Assembly (NCBI GenBank): GCA_035492775.1
Contig: DATJIW010000051.1
Span: 1 to 64,000, forward strand
From: DATJFQ01 sp035492775
GTDB lineage: Bacteria; Acidobacteriota; Vicinamibacteria; Vicinamibacterales; 2-12-FULL-66-21
Length of the DNA: 64,000 nt
Direction of reading: 5' to 3'
The translations under genes and the position numbers were made by a program. Shown piece by piece: positions 60,825-64,000 of this stretch (positions are counted from its first letter, which is position 1; each line of letters opens with the position of its first letter). The notes below the pieces were generated by a model, which saw nothing but the letters and a program-made list of their open reading frames with translations, ran no database searches and was not told the DNA's origin.

Positions 60825-61502
60825 ATGACACTTCACGGCCTCCTCACTCTCGCTGTGGCCGCCGTCGTGGCCGCGGCCCCGGCGTCCGCGCAGTCGAAGC
60901 GGCGTCCCGCGCCGAAAAAACCGGCGGCACACTCCGCACCCGCGGCGCCCAAGACCACGACGCCCGATGTGAAGTGCCCGTCGCTCATCGGCATGGGAGT
61001 GAAGACGATCCGGAGCTTTTGTGACGTGCCGGCAGGCACCGATCCTCAGCAGGGTGTCGTCGTCTCGCTTCCGCCGCACGCCGGCGCCGCGACACTCTCG
61101 TTCGACCTCCACGCCCGCCACACGTACTCGGAATCGCAGACGAAGAGCGGGAAGGGCTACTCCCGTTACAACGCGGTGATCGGTGTCCTGACGATGAAGG
61201 GGGATTTGCTGACGCGCGCGGGGGTCCAGGCCGAGTTTCGCAGCGCCGCGGACCTGTTCGATCGAATCGGCGGCGGGGCAGGGCCGGGCGGCCTCAAGGC
61301 CGTGGCGCCGGTCGGCCGCGAACAGATCTTCGTCACGATTCCGCCCGACGTCGATCAGGTGGCGATTCTGGGTGAGACCCTGGACGCGGTCACGCCTGCC
61401 GGCCACGAGACGATGGTGTTGCCTGGCCGTCCCGTGGCAGTCATCAGCGACGTGCTGGTGAAGTACACGCCCGCGGCCGCGCGGAAGAAGAGCGATCACT
61501 GA
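60825..61502 (+). CDS. hypothetical exported protein
   Basis: 225 residues with signal peptide MTLHGLLTLAVAAVVAAAPASAQ, a Lys/Pro/Ala-rich linker (SKRRPAPKKPAAHSAPAAPK), then a beta-rich domain starting at DVKCPSLIGMGVKTIRSFCD, which looks like a PASTA-like or C-C-linked fold with two Cys. The rest (ATLSFDLHARHTYSE, VIGVLTMKGDLL, AILGETLDAV) is conserved-looking but not recognised. Transcription probably begins at or next to the ATG. Confidence 0.72.
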   Translation: MTLHGLLTLAVAAVVAAAPASAQSKRRPAPKKPAAHSAPAAPKTTTPDVKCPSLIGMGVKTIRSFCDVPAGTDPQQGVVVSLPPHAGAATLSFDLHARHTYSESQTKSGKGYSRYNAVIGVLTMKGDLLTRAGVQAEFRSAADLFDRIGGGAGPGGLKAVAPVGREQIFVTIPPDVDQVAILGETLDAVTPAGHETMVLPGRPVAVISDVLVKYTPAAARKKSDH

Positions 61503-61534
61503 ATCGGTGAAATTGTTGATTCACCCATCCCCAG

Positions 61535-62161
61535 TCAGTTCACCACCTTGTCCCACGGGTGTCGCGCGACGAGCACCTTCATTTCGAGCAGTTCGATCAG
61601 CGATCGGCATCGTTCGAGCGGTCCCTCGCGTTCGAGGAGCGCCTGTTTTTCGACCGGATCGAATTCCATGTACTGCGCCAGCGCGTTGATCAATTCCTCG
61701 TCCGGCATCGACGTGGGCACCTGCGATTCGGGGCGTCCTGCCGGCTGCGGCACGAGCAGCGCCTCCAGGCGGCGCCGCGCGATCATCATTTCTTCGCGGA
61801 ACGTTTCAGCTCCGGGTTCACGCACGCTGTCGACATAGGCGATCCGGTACGGCCGCGCGTCGTCCTCCCCCGTGACCTCGAACTTCTCCATGCCGCGCAG
61901 CACGATGTTGAAACAGCCGTCGGCGAGGCGCTCCGAGTGCGTGATCACGCCGGCGCAGCCGATGCGGTAGATCGGCGGCCGGCCGTTATAGCGGCCTTCC
62001 CATCCCGGCCGCAGCAGGACCATCCCGAGGATCCGATCGCCGTGCAGCGCGTCGTCCACCATCTCCAGGTAGCGCGGCTCGAAGATGTGGAGCGGGAGAA
62101 ACACGTTCGGAAACAGCACGACGTTCGGCAGCGGAAAAATCGGAATCGTCTGGGGCAGCAT
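61535..62161 (-). CDS. Lon N-terminal (substrate-binding) domain protein
   Basis: 208 residues: IPIFPLPNVVLFPNVFLPLHIFEPRY (split) is the hallmark of the PUA-like Lon substrate-binding domain, with ILGMVLLRPGWEG and RIGCAGVITHSERL. There is no ATPase or protease part, so it is a stand-alone LON_substr_bdg protein with unknown role in proteostasis. ATG at 62161; a TTG three codons earlier is possible. Confidence 0.9.
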   Translation of the reverse strand: MLPQTIPIFPLPNVVLFPNVFLPLHIFEPRYLEMVDDALHGDRILGMVLLRPGWEGRYNGRPPIYRIGCAGVITHSERLADGCFNIVLRGMEKFEVTGEDDARPYRIAYVDSVREPGAETFREEMMIARRRLEALLVPQPAGRPESQVPTSMPDEELINALAQYMEFDPVEKQALLEREGPLERCRSLIELLEMKVLVARHPWDKVVN

Positions 62162-62174
62162 GGCGTCCAAACCG

Positions 62175-62309
62175 CGAATGGCAGATTTCAGATTGCAGGC
62201 TGGTCGAACCTCAAATGATCAATCGGCAATCGGCAATCTCCAATTGGCAATCTCCAATCTCCAATCTCCAATCTGCAATCTGCAATCTGCAGTCTGCAAT
62301 CTTCAATCG
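62175..62309. repeat. AATCTCC/AATCTGC micro-repeat block
   Basis: At least ten near-copies of a 7-9 bp word (AATCGGC, AATCTCC, AATCTGC) are in tandem from 62220 to 62310; GCAGATTTCAGATTGCAG (62181-62198) is inverted relative to the CTGCAATC copies, allowing a hairpin. It separates the VWA and Lon-domain genes; the same word enters the VWA coding region. Confidence 0.8.
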
Positions 62310-63701
62310 TCAATGTACAGTTCTGGTCTTCTTATCCATGTAATCCATCAGCACGTACCGCCCGAGCGTGCGCGGCGTCGTGAAGTAGGCCTTTCCGTGG
62401 CAGATCTGCGCGACCTTGCGGACAAAGCTCACGAGGTCCGGGTCGCGCGCGAGCATGAACGTATTGATGAGGATGCCGGATTTGCGGCAGGCGGCGACTT
62501 CGGCAAAGGTCTCCGACACGATGAACGGATCCAGCCCGAACGCATTGCGGTAGATCCGGCCGTCGGGGCGCGTCAGCGCTGACGGTTTCCCGTCGGTGAT
62601 CATGATGATCTGCCGCATGTCCTTGTGCTGCCTGTCGAGGACGCGCCGCGCGAGCCTCAGCCCTTCCCGAGTGTTCGTATAGTACGGCCCCACTCGCACG
62701 CGCGCGAGCTGCGAGAGCGGGATCTCCTCCGCCGAATCGTGGAAGAGCACGACCTTCAGCGCGTCGCCGGGATACTGAAGACGGATGAGGTTCGAAAGCG
62801 CCAGCGCCACCCGCTTCGCAGGTGTGAACCGATCTTCGCCGTACAAAATCATGCTGTGGCTGCAGTCGAGCATGAGCACCGTCGCGCAGGAGCTCTGATA
62901 CTCACCCTGGGCAACCATCAGGTCTTCATAGTCGACGGCGATGGATGGGGGGCGATTGGCAATTTGCGATTGGCGATTGGCGATGGACGACTGGCGGTTG
63001 GCGATTGGCCATTGGCGACTCTCGTCCATCGCCCATCGATCCTCGCTCATCGATTGATCTTCGTTGACCGATTGATCATGCGCCGATCGCGTGCGCAGCA
63101 CGGCGTTCAGAATCGTCGCGCTGGCGTCGAGGTTCATCGTGTCGCCGAACTCGTAGCGCTTCGGCGCCGCGCTGGCCTCGATGCCGGTCGCCATCTCACG
63201 CGTATCGTGCCGCCCCAGGCTGCTCTTGCCGAGCGAACCGAGCAGATCGCGAAGCGCTTTGTAACCCAGGAAGTCGAGGCTCTTGTCGGTGATCTCGAAG
63301 CGGAACTGGCGCGGATCGCCCATGCCGCCGCCGGCGTTGCGCTCGGCGCGATCGCGTTCGACGTCGGGCGCGCCCGACAGGTAGCCCTGCGACTGGAGCT
63401 TGTCGATGATCTTCTGAATGAGCGCGTCGAGCCGCTCCTCGGCATCGTCGGCGTCGCGCCAGTCCTTGCCCAGCAGCTGGTCGAGCATGTCGTCGGAGAG
63501 CAGTCCGCCGTTCAGAATGGCCTCGAGAATCGCGTCGTGCAGCGACTGCCACGAATGCCCATCCTGGTCGTCGTCGTAGACGCCGTACGGGTTGTCGAAG
63601 CCGCTGCCGAGCAGCAGATCGGAGAGCTTGGACAGCAGGTCCTCGAGGTCGAGGCCGTCGAGATCGTCGCCGGTGAATTTCGAATAGCGGTACCGAGCCA
63701 T
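62310..63701 (-). CDS. VWA-domain protein with repeat-derived linker
   Basis: 463 residues. The C-terminal half is a von Willebrand A domain with MIDAS DCSHSM (Asp279, Ser281, Ser283), VVLFHDSAEE and IIMITDGKPSA. The N-terminal half is acidic and helical, with a C-terminal conserved tail LMDYMDKKTRTVH. Between them (about 206-256) is a low-complexity linker with NRQSSIANRQSQIANRPP-like repeats, encoded by AATCGCC DNA words. VWA proteins of this kind pair with an AAA+ ATPase, whose end lies 18 bases upstream. Confidence 0.86.
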   Translation of the reverse strand: MARYRYSKFTGDDLDGLDLEDLLSKLSDLLLGSGFDNPYGVYDDDQDGHSWQSLHDAILEAILNGGLLSDDMLDQLLGKDWRDADDAEERLDALIQKIIDKLQSQGYLSGAPDVERDRAERNAGGGMGDPRQFRFEITDKSLDFLGYKALRDLLGSLGKSSLGRHDTREMATGIEASAAPKRYEFGDTMNLDASATILNAVLRTRSAHDQSVNEDQSMSEDRWAMDESRQWPIANRQSSIANRQSQIANRPPSIAVDYEDLMVAQGEYQSSCATVLMLDCSHSMILYGEDRFTPAKRVALALSNLIRLQYPGDALKVVLFHDSAEEIPLSQLARVRVGPYYTNTREGLRLARRVLDRQHKDMRQIIMITDGKPSALTRPDGRIYRNAFGLDPFIVSETFAEVAACRKSGILINTFMLARDPDLVSFVRKVAQICHGKAYFTTPRTLGRYVLMDYMDKKTRTVH

Positions 63702-63719
63702 CGGATTCCAGAGAGCCGG

Positions 63720-64000
63720 CTAGTTGTAGTACTTCTTCTTACCGCTTTGTACTGGAAAATCGCGGTCCCCGAGCGAGTCGGCCATTCGCGGCCCGGTCCG
63801 CTTCGCTGATTCCCCTGCGGAGAAGTGTCCCTCGTCCGTGCGGCTGATCCGCCGCTGTGCGTACAGCCCTTCGAGAATGAAGTCGACGGCCGACGCGAGC
63901 ATGGCGTCGGACGGGCGCTTGCCGGCGATCTCGCGGGCTGCCTCATGCAGTCCCTGCACCTGGCGCGTGCGCGAGAGCAGTTCGTTCGACGAAAGCGTGT
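63720..64000 (-). CDS. C-terminal end of a probable AAA+ ATPase (partial)
   Basis: Open frame from the right edge of the window to the stop at 63720 (about 93 residues visible): LLSRTRQVQGLHEAARE, AMLASAVDFILEGLYAQRR and a basic, tyrosine-rich tail KKKYYN. The ATPase core is outside the window. The call as a BchI/ChlI- or MoxR-like ATPase rests on the helical C-terminus and on pairing with the VWA gene; it is inference. Confidence 0.5.
   Translation of the reverse strand, partial: TLSSNELLSRTRQVQGLHEAAREIAGKRPSDAMLASAVDFILEGLYAQRRISRTDEGHFSAGESAKRTGPRMADSLGDRDFPVQSGKKKYYN

Noticed and set aside
62220..62310. Possible CRISPR array from the regular AATCTCC words
   Set aside because: The unit is only 7-9 bp with no spacers and the copies are imperfect; no cas genes are present.

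Overview
The window is about 64 kb of high-GC bacterial chromosome, almost fully coding. The best guess is an acidobacterium, possibly of the Vicinamibacteria type. The hints are PknB-like kinases fused to TPR or TolB-type propeller domains, a TonB-dependent receptor of the Oar/carboxypeptidase-regulatory type, an S10-like secreted peptidase, a DUF4097 adhesin-like protein behind an ECF sigma/anti-sigma pair, many GTG/TTG starts, and intergenic spaces filled with short repeated words. No rRNA, CRISPR array or intact transposase was seen. The assignment rests on gene repertoire only.

Layout. 0.1-3.5 kb: a membrane Ser/Thr kinase with TPRs, a decayed tyrosine-recombinase remnant and tRNA-Leu(CAG). 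3.6-12.2 kb: a single-domain response regulator, an S10 peptidase, SppA, a second kinase with a beta-propeller sensor, and a PpiD/SurA-type periplasmic foldase. 12.4-15.3 kb: a TonB-dependent receptor. 15.4-24.8 kb: a degenerate receiver protein with a zinc ribbon, a GAF-GGDEF diguanylate cyclase, then mreB-mreC-mreD-mrdA-rodA and an RNase E/G gene. This is the cell-elongation cluster with c-di-GMP synthesis at its head. 24.9-28.6 kb: a secreted protein and an ECF sigma, anti-sigma, DUF4097 module plus a one-domain alkyltransferase. 28.6-34.3 kb: an alkaline-phosphatase-superfamily enzyme, a membrane protein, and a translationally coupled HEAT-repeat/HD-GYP pair that share an N-terminal domain.

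34.4-41.0 kb is a nucleoside-salvage operon: pyrimidine phosphorylase, CNT transporter, purine phosphorylase and cytidine deaminase, followed by mtnA, tsaD and yjbQ. 42.5-46.2 kb carries two ABC-2 ATPase/permease pairs, followed by a gene with a palindromic operator-promoter. 47.4-51.2 kb has a gamma-glutamylcyclotransferase-like protein, an M28 peptidase, a PilZ protein and an aldehyde dehydrogenase. 51.5-54.0 kb is a hybrid histidine kinase with a clear rho-independent terminator. 54.0-58.5 kb holds thiolase, IPMDH-family dehydrogenase, thiolase and hydroxyacyl-CoA dehydrogenase genes (acetoacetyl-CoA/hydroxybutyryl-CoA or beta-oxidation chemistry). 58.7-64 kb has a TPR-like secreted protein, folE, a BtuF-like binding protein, a Lon N-domain protein, a VWA protein and the end of a probable AAA+ partner.

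The most unusual signal is a set of intergenic low-complexity repeats. In each gap a different 6-9 bp word (TTCGGG, CAACTCC, GGTGAATT, AATCTCC and others) is repeated, often with an inverted copy that makes a long hairpin. A larger nested palindrome sits at 51.2-51.45 kb. Pieces of these repeats have entered coding sequence: one arm of the palindrome lies in the RNase E/G gene, and AATCGCC-type words form a linker in the VWA gene. The second strong observation is the shared uncharacterised N-terminal domain of the adjacent HEAT and HD-GYP proteins.
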